From Apium graveolens (lineage: Eukaryota; Streptophyta; Magnoliopsida; Apiales; Apiaceae), in the NCBI RefSeq assembly GCF_009905375.1, contig NC_133647.1:173520790-173584789 (forward strand): 64,000 nucleotides of DNA, written 5' to 3'. Position 1 is the first letter of the stretch, and each line of letters opens with the position of its first letter. Under the pieces are notes generated by a model. That model was not told the origin of the DNA. It searched no databases and was given only the letters and a program-made list of their open reading frames with translations. The position numbers and the translations under genes are program-made. Shown here one piece after another: positions 13,216 through 22,369 of this stretch.

Positions 13216-13890
13216 ATGGAAGGAAGAACTTTGAAGATCGTAGGAGGGACCAAGACGATCAGGGGCGAATCCCCAACCTAGAGGGCCGTTATAAATGCAA
13301 TTTTGGAGGACCACGACGCCCTCGAGGACCTGTGATAAACACGATCTTTGGAGGTCCAACTGCTGCTGGATTGTCCAAAAATTCCAGAAAGGCATACACC
13401 AGGGAGGTTATGCATATTGTTGGAAGCCCCGAAGAGGGCCAGGACAGAAGTAACATTGGCTTTTGATGATTCCGACCTAGAGGGCGTGAAGTTTCCCCAT
13501 GACGACCCGCTGTCATAACACCGATAATAGGAAATAGCCCGGTTAAGAGGGTCCTTGTGGATAATGGTGCTTCTGTGGATATCTTGCTCCACGACACCTT
13601 TCTAAGGATGGGGTATAACGACTCCCAGTTGACACCAACCGACATGCCGATATATGGATTTGCTGGAGTAGAATGTCCTGTGGAAGGGATAATCAAATTG
13701 CCAACCACCATAGGTACGGAGCCAAGGCAAGCAACGCAGATGCTGGATTTCGTGGTGGTAAAGGCTAGTTCAACTTATAATGCTATCATGGGGAGAACAG
13801 GGATACATGCCTTCAAGGCAGTCCCCTCTTCCTACCATTCAGTCATGAAGTTTCCCACCCGAAACGGGATTGGAGAAGAGAGAGAGATCA
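13216..13890 (+). pseudogene. pro: Aspartic protease region of the inner Tat element
   Basis: The clearest part is frame 13557-13925, which holds the active-site motif VDNGASVDIL at its start, then a flap region and YNAIMGRTG near the end, as in Ty3-type retropepsins. The gag-protease linker before it (13216-13556) is open only in pieces. The enzyme would cut the Gag-Pol polyprotein. The frame breaks before reverse transcriptase. Confidence 0.75.
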
Positions 13891-13894
13891 AAAA

Positions 13895-14862
13895 ATGGCT
13901 AGAAGCTGTTATGTGGCCTCTTTGAGGGCAGATGGAGTCGGGGGGCAGGTTCTTCCTATTGAAGATATGGATGTTCGAGAAAATGATGAGAATAGAGGAA
14001 GGCCAGCAGAAGAATTGGTTTCGGTTCCTTTAGACCCCAAGAATCCTGAGAGGATGACTTTCATTGGAGCCACATTAGAGGAGCCCCTTAGAGGGAAGTT
14101 AGTGAAATTTTTGCAAGAAAATAGTGATGTGTTTGCATGGTCAGCAGCTGATATGCCAGGCATAGACCCGGAGTTAATTACTCACAAGCTAAACGTGGAT
14201 CCAAGCCGGAAGACAGTGAAACAAAAGAAAAGAAATTTTGCCCCGGAAAGACAAGAGGCTATAAAACAGGAAGTAGAAAAGCTCTTAGAGGCTGGTTTCA
14301 TTGAGGAGATTCAATTTCCGGAGTGGTTAGCAAACCCTGTAATGGTGAAGAAGGCTAATGGAAAGTGGAGGATGTGTATAGACTTCACTGATCTGAATGA
14401 TGCATGCCCCAAAGACTGTTTTCCGCTGCCTAGAATTGATACTTTGATTGATGCCACTGCTGGACATGAGATGCTGAGTTTCATGGATGGATTTAGCGGA
14501 TACAACCAGATCAAAATGCATAAGGATGACATTCCAAAGGTATCATTTATCACTGACTTTGGTGTTTATTGTTATCTTGTTATGGCGTTTGGTCTCAAGA
14601 ATGCAGGAGCCACCTATCAAAGGTTGGTGAATAAATTTTTAAGGATCTTATTGGTAAGACTATGGAAGTTTATGTTGATGACATGTTAGTCAAGAGTCTA
14701 GTAAAGACTGATCATATAGCCCATTTAAGGGAAGCTTTTGAGGTCCTGAGGTACCACAAGATGATGTTGAATCCTACGAAGTGTGCTTTCGGAGTAGGAT
14801 CTGGAAAATTCTTGGGATTGATGGTCTCAAAAAGAGGAATTGAGGCTAACCCGATAAAATAA
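13895..14862 (+). pseudogene. pol: Reverse transcriptase of the inner Tat element, frameshifted
   Basis: Frame 13895-14689 carries the N-terminal RT motifs: FAPERQEAIKQEVEKLLEAG, KANGKWRMCIDFTDLN, FPLPRIDTLID and the catalytic-palm motif FMDGFSGYNQI. A one-base shift at the T-run near 14635 moves the rest into frame 14662-14862, which begins with the catalytic YVDDMLVKS (two aspartates). A further break near 14850 leads into the RT-RNase H connection. It would copy the element RNA into DNA in the particle. The catalytic residues are present but cannot be translated as one protein from this sequence. Confidence 0.88.
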
Positions 14863-15500
14863 AGGCGATCCTGGACATGGAACCACCAAAAACCATCAAG
14901 GATGTTCAGAAGCTCACAGGAAGGGTTGCTGCGCTAGGACGATTCATCTCCAAGTCAGGAGACAAGTGCTTGTCATTTTCAAGTCACTAAAGAACATCAA
15001 AGGCTTTGTATGGAGTGAGGAAAATCAGAAGGCATTTGAAGAGTTAAAGAAGTATATGGGCCAGGCCCCGTTGTTGGCCAAGCCAGTTCTGAATGAAGTT
15101 TTATTCTTGTACTTGGCTGTTTCAGAGAGCGCCTTGAGCGCGGTGTTGGTTAAGGAGGAACTGAAGTCCAGAAACCCGTATACTATGTCAGCAAAATTTG
15201 CATGGCTGAGTTGAATTATTCAACTATTGAGAAATTCGCTTAGCCTTGGTAATGGCTTCAAGAAAGCTGCGTCCTTATTTCAAGCTCACGATTGAGTGCT
15301 AACAATCAGCCACTGAGAAATATCATTCACAGTCCCAAGGCAAGTGGGAGATGATTAAGTGGGCAATAGAGTTGGGAGAGTTCGATCTCAAGTATAAGCC
15401 ACGTACGGCCATAAAAGCCCAGGCACTAGCTGACTTCGTGGTGGAATGTACCATACCCAACCAAGAAGTCGGGGGGCAGGAAGATACCATACCTCAAGAC
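14863..15500 (+). pseudogene. pol: RT connection and Ty3-type RNase H of the inner Tat element
   Basis: Pieces of the RT connection and RNase H are readable in changing frames. Frame 14966-15214 contains FVWSEENQKAFEELK and YLAVSESALSAVLV, the latter with the altered active site usual in Tat elements. Frame 15351-15533 contains WAIELGEFDLKYKPRTAIKA. Breaks at about 14990, 15215, 15240 and 15300 are all small indels. Confidence 0.75.
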
Positions 15501-15513
15501 AAGGGAGTCGACA

Positions 15514-15924
15514 ATGAGCAAAGAGAAGGATGATAAAGAATATTGGGTTCTCTATTTTGATGGAGCATCAAAAACAAACTCCAGTGGAGCAGGGTTGGTT
15601 TTGCAAAGCCCTGATGGATTCTTAATTGAGTATGCTATGAAGCTAGACTTCCCAACCACAAATGAGGCAGAGTATGAAGCCCTGATAGCTGGCCTTGGTC
15701 TAGCTGGGACACTTAGAGTCAAAAACTTAAAGGTCCGTGGAGACTCGAAGCTTATCATATCCCAGGTAAAGGGAGAATTTGAGGCAAGGGATGATACGAT
15801 GGCTAAGTATGTACGCCTAGTAAGGGCTGTGATGACCAATTTAATGAATGCCATGTTGAACACATTCCAAGGGAAGAAAATGCTAAGGCAGATGCGCTAT
15901 CAAAGTTTGCTTCATCTGAGATAG
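15514..15924 (+). pseudogene. Second (archaeal-type) RNase H of the inner Tat element
   Basis: An additional RNase H domain follows the first: WVLYFDGASKTNSSGAGLVL with catalytic D, then TTNEAEYEALIAGL with catalytic E, then VRGDSKLIISQVKG with catalytic D. All three acidic residues are kept. An extra RNase H of this kind between pol RNase H and integrase is a hallmark of Tat-lineage plant Ty3/gypsy elements, where it is thought to replace the weakened original domain. The frame is lost near 15880. Confidence 0.85.
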
Positions 15925-17243
15925 AAGAAAGTTCAGGAAGTGTATACTTCCGTGTATTGAAGACACGAAGCATAGATGTTAAGCTTGTGGCTCCCATAGG
16001 CCTGGGGACGTCATGGATTGATCCCATCAAGGCTCACATTCAGACCGGTTGGTTGCCAAGTGATGCAACTGAAGCACGGAAGTTAACTATTCGAGCACTA
16101 AGGTACTCTTTGATAGATGGGATTCTGTATAAAAGATCTTTCGTGGTTCCTTACTTAAGGTGTCTCAGGCCCGATGAGGCACGCTTGGCTCTTGAGGAAG
16201 TGCATGAAGGTATTTGTGGGCAACACCTGGGGGGCAGGGCCTTGGCTCATAAGATAACCCGTTTAGGCTTCTATTGGCCAGAAATGATGGCTGATGCCAA
16301 AGAATATGTGAAGAAGTGTGATCGCTGTCAGAAGCATGCACCAGTTGTTAGACAACCCCCCGAGATGCTGACCTCTATCAACTCCCCAATCCCCTTTGCT
16401 ATGTGGGGGATGGATATTCTAGGGCCTTTCCCTATGGCCACAGCACAAAGGAAGTTTCTGATTGTAGCCATTGATTATTTCACTAAGTGGATTGAAGCCA
16501 AGCCCTTGGCCAAAATCACAACTAAGCAGGTTGCACAATTCCTGTGGGAAAACATTATGTGCCGATATGGGATTCCCCGTATCCTCGTCACTGACAATGG
16601 AACACAATTCAACAATGAGGAATTCAAGAAGTATTGTGAAGAAAATGAAATTGAGTTACGGTTCACCTCTGTGGCTCACCCGCAAGCCAATGGGCAAGCG
16701 GAGGTAGCAAATCGGATAATCCTGGATGGACTACGGAAGAGGATCGAGAAGTCAAGAAATAATTGGGTGGATGAGATACTTCCAATACTATGGGCCTATA
16801 GGACTACCTGTAGAGTCACGACTGGAGCAACTCCCTTCATGTTGGCATATGGGGCAGAAGCAGTGGTTCCCGTGGAGATATCACATTCTCTCCAAGAATT
16901 CAAGCTTTCAATGCTGGGGAAAATGAGGAAGGGCAAAGGTTGGCGCTGGACTTAATTGATGAAGTGCGAGATAAGGCACATGCAAAGATAGTAGAGTAAG
17001 AAAAAGGCTTCGTTCTACTACAACCTAAGGGTTAAAGAGAGGTTTTTCAAACAAGGTGATCTAGTCTTGAGAAAAATAGAGGCTTCTGGTGTCGGACAGA
17101 AAGGAAAGCTAGCCCCAAATTGGGAAGGGCCGTACAGAGTCAAGAGCGTTCAGGGTAGAGGAACCTACAAGCTGGAAACTATGGATGGTTTTGAAGTCCC
17201 GAGGACCTGGCACGCACAAAACCTGAAGGTTTACTACGTGTAA
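15925..17243 (+). pseudogene. pol: Integrase of the inner Tat element
   Basis: Frame 15957-16955 is open over most of the domain. The HHCC zinc finger reads from EVHEGICGQHLGGRALAH to KKCDRCQKHAP. The catalytic core has D in WGMDILGPFP, D in VTDNGTQFNNEEF and E in ANGQAEVANR. A break near 16925 shifts the C-terminal GPY/F-like end (NWEGPYRV region, 17120-17140), which closes with NLKVYYV and a stop at 17241-17243. No chromodomain follows, consistent with Tat rather than chromovirus. Confidence 0.88.
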
Positions 17244-17763
17244 GATAGGCGAAGTACGATTCTCACTTGTCATTGTGACAAGTAGGTTTAAAAGCACCTG
17301 GAAGCTTTGCTTGCGTAGGATTTTATATTCCAGTAGAATTTACATTGTCTAGTTATTATTGATTAGGGTCGAACCCATGCTATGTAAGGTTTTGAAAAAC
17401 CAGACTTCATATTAAAGAGTTTGAAATTATTTCCAAGGATGTTTAAGATTCAAATGCATATTAAGATTGTAAAGTCAAAACAGAAAGAGGCAAGAAAAGC
17501 AACATATAAAATATAAGCCCCGAAGGGTAATAAGTTCTGAATACGATTAAGTCAATACATAGAAAGCCACAATGGGCCAAACAAGAAAAAAAAATACTCA
17601 AAGATCCTTGAAGAAGTCATCATCGATGTTTCCTTCATCGGCAGCAGAAGAAGGAACTGGAACAGGATCAGCACCTCGAGGAGAAACAGCTTCGGCCTCA
17701 GCAGAAGAAGCAAGAATAGGAGAAAGAGGGATATCATCAAGAAGAGGCTCTTTCCCAGGAATA
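17244..17763. other. Spacer between pol and the antisense gene
   Basis: About 520 bp separate two convergent reading directions, pol (+) and the antisense gene (-). Short frames here (for example 17572-17778) are low-complexity and lie over the antisense 3' flank. Both transcripts must end or overlap here. Confidence 0.5.
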
Positions 17764-19431
17764 TCAGGGACTGGATAGGCAGTAAGTCACCTCCGGAATC
17801 TTCTTCCCAATCTCCTCTACTATCTGCTCCCAACAGCTAGAAAAGGTCTCCGGGAAGTTAGCATCGTACTCAGCATTTAGGACATCCTGAAAGTCCTGAG
17901 ATGCCTTATACTCAGCTATCACCTCAGCTCGGGCCCTTTGAGCATCCAGCTCCAGCTTACGAACTTTCTCCTTCTCATCCGCCAGCTCCTTCTCTACCTC
18001 ACGGAAACGAGTGAAGTTGGCCTCGGAAGCCTTGAGGTACCTATCCCTGTCCCTCTCAGCAATAGTTAGGCTGGTCCTCACATCCTTCAAATTGTGAAGG
18101 GCAGCCTGGAGATAGGTATTCATCTGCACGAACATATCAAAGTACAGTAAGTAAAAAAAAACAGTTAAAAAAGGAAGAGGCTTACAGAAGCCACGGCCTG
18201 AGCACCCAGACGCTCAATCTGTAGGTCATCAGAAGACTCTACGATCTCAGCCCTGTCACGAGGCGTGATCACACTCTGAGACCAAACGGCGGCAGCCTCG
18301 GAACTCCCTACCACCGTGTCCCTCCTCTGAAGGCCCCAAGTGACGGTGAAGGGAGAGGTATCTTCATCAAGGCTAGGAGGCCTCTGGGATAAAAAGGTAG
18401 GGACGGCCTCCTGAACCGTGACTGAAGGGCCGTCACCAATCCTAACCCGCTTGTCGCGGTGGGTCTCAACAGCAGAGCCCTTGGCGGCACGGGCCTCCCG
18501 CTTCTTGAAGATCGTGTCCAAAGCGGCCCTAGCTGCAGGCAAATACGAGCACGTAAGAAAAAGGACAAATAGAGAATGGAGAAATGGAACAAAAAGGGGA
18601 AAGAAATACCCTCGGGACCAAGGTCACTTAGACCTAAACCTTGCAAATTACCCTCTGAAAGGATGAGAGCGCAATGGTGCAAGTTATCAGCAGTAATGGC
18701 CTTGATGGCCGCATCCTCATCTATCCCCAATTTTAGGTCTCTTAAAGACCCGTCTATACTTTTTGAGAAGTTGGGCCTGAAAAAATGGTCCCAACCCTCC
18801 TCGGAATCCAGAAATACATAAAACCACTCACTCTTCCATGTTGGATACGAGTCGGGATTGGTGCCAGAAATAAAGCAGGAACGAGCCAAGGATCTATGAA
18901 CTATTTTGACCCATCCTTGGTCCTCAGAAGCATTTACAAATTTAAATAAATAACGAAAGACACAAACATTTGGCTCAAAACCGTGTTTACGAGATTGGGC
19001 CATATAACAGTGAATAAAACGCCAAGAGTTGGGTGTGAGTTGGGTCGGACAGACTCGGGCCTCAGCCAAAAGGCGAAAAACAAAAGGATGAGGAGGTAGG
19101 CGAAAACCAGCATAGAAGGTTTCCTTATAGACCCGAATGGCCCCAGGTTTTGGGTAGCAGGCCCTATCATTTGGGCCTGGAGCCTCGGCCCTATAAGGGT
19201 GAGAAATGCCAAAAAGGCGGGCTATGGTACCTACTTGATCTGGACCAAATCTAGAAGGATAATTATATGCATCTAAGTGTAACATGTTAGGAAAGGCTTG
19301 CCCAAATTCGGTTAAAAGATCCCTAAGAGAATAACTGAGGAATGTACAAGAGATTTTTTACCTCGGCTGGCCCTAGAGGGACGGGCAACAGCTTGGGGGA
19401 CATGGGAGTGAGATGAATCAGAATCCGCCAT
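17764..19431 (-). CDS. Antisense gene of the inner Tat element; spliced, gypsy-type 'Transposase_28'-like protein
   Basis: Three-exon model on the minus strand: exon 1 from ATG 19431 (MADSDSSHS) to 18610; intron 18609-18533 (77 nt, GT-AG); exon 2 18532-18186; intron 18185-18124 (62 nt, GT-AG, T-rich, TACTTAC branch-like); exon 3 18123-17764 with stop. Exons 1-2 and 2-3 join in frame. One base is missing in exon 1 near 19335. The predicted protein is about 510 aa. Exon 1 has a globular domain (AGFRLPPHPFVFRLL, LTPNSWRFIHCYM, WKSEWFYVFL) resembling the plant 'putative gypsy type transposon' family. Exon 3 is an acidic/basic coiled coil. An own TATA box lies at 19639-19646. Antisense extra ORFs are known in Tat elements; their function is unknown. 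Confidence 0.75.
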
Positions 19432-19638
19432 GGATGAAGACAAAAACCCAGGAAGCTCTTGAAAGTAAGTAAAGAAGATGAAGATTCAAACGGAATCTTC
19501 AAAATAAGCCCAGAAAGCGGCGGAGTAGAAAGCCGGAAATCGCTTGGAGGTGGCGATTCTTGAGAGACTAATTGCAGAGTTGAAGTTTAGAAATTTTTGT
19601 GAAAGTGAAGTGTGAGAAATGAACTCACACTCCACCTC

Positions 19639-19646
19639 TTATATAG
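19639..19646 (-). promoter_or_regulatory. TATA box for the antisense gene
   Basis: The minus strand reads CTCTATATAAGAGG. It is about 210 bp upstream of the antisense ATG (19431), a plausible distance for a core promoter with a 180-nt leader. It lies inside the retrotransposon, between the antisense gene and the hairpin array. Confidence 0.55.
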
Positions 19647-19740
19647 AGGAGCTCAAAGATGCACAAACGGGCCTGGGCCTAAGAAAAAGGCGGGAAGCCC
19701 ATAAGATTTGAATTTTGAAAAGATTTAAAATCAAAGTTCA

Positions 19741-20350
19741 TTGAATGAATCAAGGCTCGAACAGCCTCAACAACGCCAGGGTACATTCCCAGCCGTTGTT
19801 AGAAGTGTGGCTCCTAGGCGTGGTACAACAACGCCCAGGAAGCATCTGTCCTCAACAACGCCCAGGATGCATCGTCCCTAGCCGTTGTTAGAAGTGTGGC
19901 TCCTAGGCGTGGTATCAACAACGCCCAGGACATTATCCCAGCCGTTGTTAGAAGTGTGGCTCCTAGGCGTGGTACAACAACGCCCAGGAAGCATCTGTCC
20001 TCAAAACGCCCAGGATGCATTGTCCCTAGCCGTTGTGAGGAGTGTGGCTCCTAGGCGTGGATCAACAACGCCCAGGAAGCATCTGTCTCCAACAATGCCC
20101 AGGACGCAAGTTTCCTAGACGTTGTTAGAAAACTGTCTCCTAGGCGTGGGTGCACGACGTCTAGGATCTATGAATGCATCAGCCTCCAACAACGCCCAGG
20201 ACGCAAGTTTCCTAGACGTTGTTAGGAAACCGTCTCCTAGGCGTGGATCAACAACGCCCAGGAAGCATCAGCCTCCAACAACGCCCAGGACGCAAGTTTC
20301 CTAGACGTTGTTAGGAAACTGTCTCCTAGGCGTGGATCAACAACGCCTAG
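19741..20350. repeat. GC-rich tandem array with hairpin units (3' UTR array 1)
   Basis: Seven copies of a block ending CTCCTAGGCGTGG (near 19810, 19900, 19960, 20045, 20135, 20230, 20325) alternate with AACAACGCCCAGGA blocks, in units of about 60-100 bp. CCTAGGCGT and ACGCCCAGG are near-complementary, so each junction can fold into a hairpin. The array sits upstream of the antisense promoter. Frames through it are repeat translations, not genes. Confidence 0.85.
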
Positions 20351-20390
20351 GATGTATTGAGTAGCAAAAGTTTTATTTTTCTGATCATTT

Positions 20391-20935
20391 AATTAGAAAA
20401 TAAGGAAATTCTTAAATATTTTCTGAAAATGTTAATATTTTCAGAAATAAGGAATAAATCCAGAAAATTAAAGGATAAATCCCAGAAATTAGGGAAAAAA
20501 TCCAGAAAAATAAGGAAATTCCTTAAATATTTTCTGAAAAATGTTAATATTTTCAGAAATAAGGAATAAATCCAGAAAATTAAAGGATAAATCCCAGAAA
20601 TTAGGGAAAAAATCCAGAAAAATAAGGAAATTCCTTAAATATTTTCTGAAAAATGTTAATATTTTCAGAAATAAGGAATAAATCCAGAAAATTAAAGGAT
20701 AAATCCCAGAAATTAGGGAAAAAAATCCAGAAAAATAAGGAAATTCCTTAAATATTTTCTGAAAAATGTTAATATTTTCAGAAATAAGGAATAAATCCAT
20801 AAAATTAAGGAAAATCCCAGAAATTAGGGAAAAATCCAGAAATTAAGGATAAATCCCAGTAAATTAGGGAAAAATCCAGAAAATTAAGGAAAATTCCAGA
20901 AAATTAGGGAAAAATTCCTGGAAATTAGGATGATT
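20391..20935. repeat. AT-rich tandem array, about 112-bp unit (3' UTR array 2)
   Basis: The TAAGGAAATTCCTTAAATAT block begins at 20401 (imperfect), 20511, 20623 and 20736, giving a 110-113 bp period. Within units, shorter TCCAGAAAATTA / CCCAGAAATTAGGG sub-repeats of about 20 bp occur, and they continue alone to 20935. GGAAATTCCTTAAATATTTT is partly self-complementary. Such 3' UTR arrays are typical of Tat elements. Confidence 0.88.
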
Positions 20936-21052
20936 CCTGAATAAAAGGAAGATTCATTGTAAATGTATAGGTCGCTCCACACTTTACGCAAAATGAAACC
21001 CTGTAAGGGAACGAATAGATTTAACTTCTGCGAAACCTAATCAATGTTTCCC

Positions 21053-21068
21053 AAAGTTGGGGGGCAAA
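21053..21068 (+). other. Polypurine tract of the inner Tat element
   Basis: AAAGTTGGGGGGCAAA ends at the first base of the 3' LTR (TGATAG). It is the expected plus-strand priming site. Confidence 0.85.
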
Positions 21069-21605
21069 TGATAGAGATAATAAGTCCTGATTTTATAATT
21101 AATGGGCTGCTAGGCCCAATAAGAAGATATGATATTTAGACCAGAAAGGTTAAGCCTGACAGACCAGATCAGGCCTGGTGGAATAAAAAGGCCCAAAGCC
21201 CTGATTATTAATTAATTTCGTAATTAATTAATAAGGGAAAAATCAGCTATTGAGAAGAGTCCCGATAAGGATATAAATCCTTATAGATTAGCCTCAAGGG
21301 GACCTAAAAGGATAAGGAATCAGCTTCCTACTTCCTAGGACTCCTAAGTCTGTTCTAATTATGAGACTTGCCCACCAGGTCTCCTATACCAAGTCCAATT
21401 CAAGGACTCCCACATCTATATAAGGGGCCTCACCCCACAAATCAGAACTATGTTTTTTGGCTTGATTATTCTTCACAGAGATACGTAGGCATCTCGTAAA
21501 GGTAGAATTAAGCTATGATACACGAGAGCAGCCATTAAAGGCCTTGAGCTCCCGAATCTTAGTAATAAATACAGCAAATAATAACCTTAGTTTTTATCCA
21601 TAACA
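21069..21605 (+). mobile_element. 3' LTR of the inner Tat element
   Basis: It is 537 bp, TGATAG ... CATAACA, followed by the GTTTC target duplication. The TATA box is at 21416-21423. It differs from the 5' LTR mostly by one- to three-base indels. Confidence 0.93.
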
Positions 21606-22269
21606 GTTTCTAATATTTTGGGAATTTTTTCAGTAGCAACGGGTATTTTTCCTAATATTTTAGGAATTTTATGTATCAACGAGTATTTTTCCTAATATTT
21701 TAGGAATTTTTTAAATTTTTTTGTTACAGGCCCCGCCCTTTTTTCTCTCAATTGCAAACACCCTAGGCCTTGGTACACCCCTCGTACGAGGTGGTCATCA
21801 ACAATGCAAGCAGTTTTGTCTCTTGCACGTTTATAACTTCTTTTCAATTTTGTTTTAATCATTTGCTCGCCTTTTCTTTCATTTTTTTCTTCTGATTTTT
21901 TTATCTTTTTATTCATCAACTCCTCCGTCTTTTTCTTTATGAATTTTTTTTTAATTATGAATCTTGTCATAATTTTAATGTGTCAGCAGACATATTTAAT
22001 TTTTGTGCAATCATGCATAACATAACTAATTGGATAATTAAATTATTTTCTATATTTTTTCCAACTAATTCTAGGTTTTGGATTCCTTAAATTTTAAGGA
22101 ATTTATATAGCATTTACGAGTTTATTCTGTAATTTTTGTGTTATCAGACATTAATTTATGCATCGTGCATTAAATAATATTCTCTTTTTCAAATTTTGTC
22201 CTTCCTTTTGTCTAATATTTCAGAAAATAATTTATGATATTTCCTCTATTTTTCTTTTTCTATTTTCTA
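21606..22269 (-). mobile_element. Outer Tat element 3' UTR, continued up to the gap
   Basis: The TTTTTCCTAATATTTTAGGA array interrupted at 11010 continues here to about 21715. A stretch with CACCCTAGGCCTTGGTACAC follows (21760-21785), perhaps the counterpart of array 1. Then T-rich sequence runs to the N gap. The small minus frame 21692-21970 is lysine-rich translation of T-rich DNA and I do not call it a gene. Confidence 0.6.
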
Positions 22270-22369
22270 NNNNNNNNNNNNNNNNNNNNNNNNNNNNNNN
22301 NNNNNNNNNNNNNNNNNNNNNNNNNNNNNNNNNNNNNNNNNNNNNNNNNNNNNNNNNNNNNNNNNNNNN
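22270..22369. other. Assembly gap (100 N)
   Basis: Exactly 100 N bases, a conventional placeholder for a gap of unknown size. It separates the outer Tat element from the Sirevirus. The Sirevirus 3' LTR and the other half of its target should lie inside it. Confidence 0.98.

Larger units (their letters stand above)
11011..21605 (+). mobile_element. Complete Tat-lineage Ty3/gypsy retrotransposon, nested
   Basis: The element is 10.6 kb and is bounded by direct repeats GTTTC at 11006-11010 and 21606-21610, a perfect 5-bp target-site duplication. Order: 5' LTR, PBS, gag, protease, reverse transcriptase, RNase H, second RNase H, integrase, antisense gene, two tandem arrays, PPT, 3' LTR. The second RNase H, the antisense gene and the array-rich 3' UTR place it in the Tat lineage. 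By eye the two LTRs differ by roughly 6-8 substitutions and about a dozen small indels. gag-pol is broken by many one-base shifts, so this copy is not autonomous as assembled. Confidence 0.92.

Noticed and set aside
19335..19366. A further intron in the antisense gene (GT at 19365, AG near 19338)
   Set aside because: It would be only 27 nt, too short for a plant intron, and would not restore frame; a one-base deletion explains the break better.
19885..20304. Plus-strand frames with PRRGSTTPR repeats
   Set aside because: Translations of the GC-rich tandem array; repeat periodicity, not a protein family.
20489..20800. Minus-strand Phe/Leu/Ile-rich 103-codon frame
   Set aside because: Translation of the 112-bp AT-rich array.
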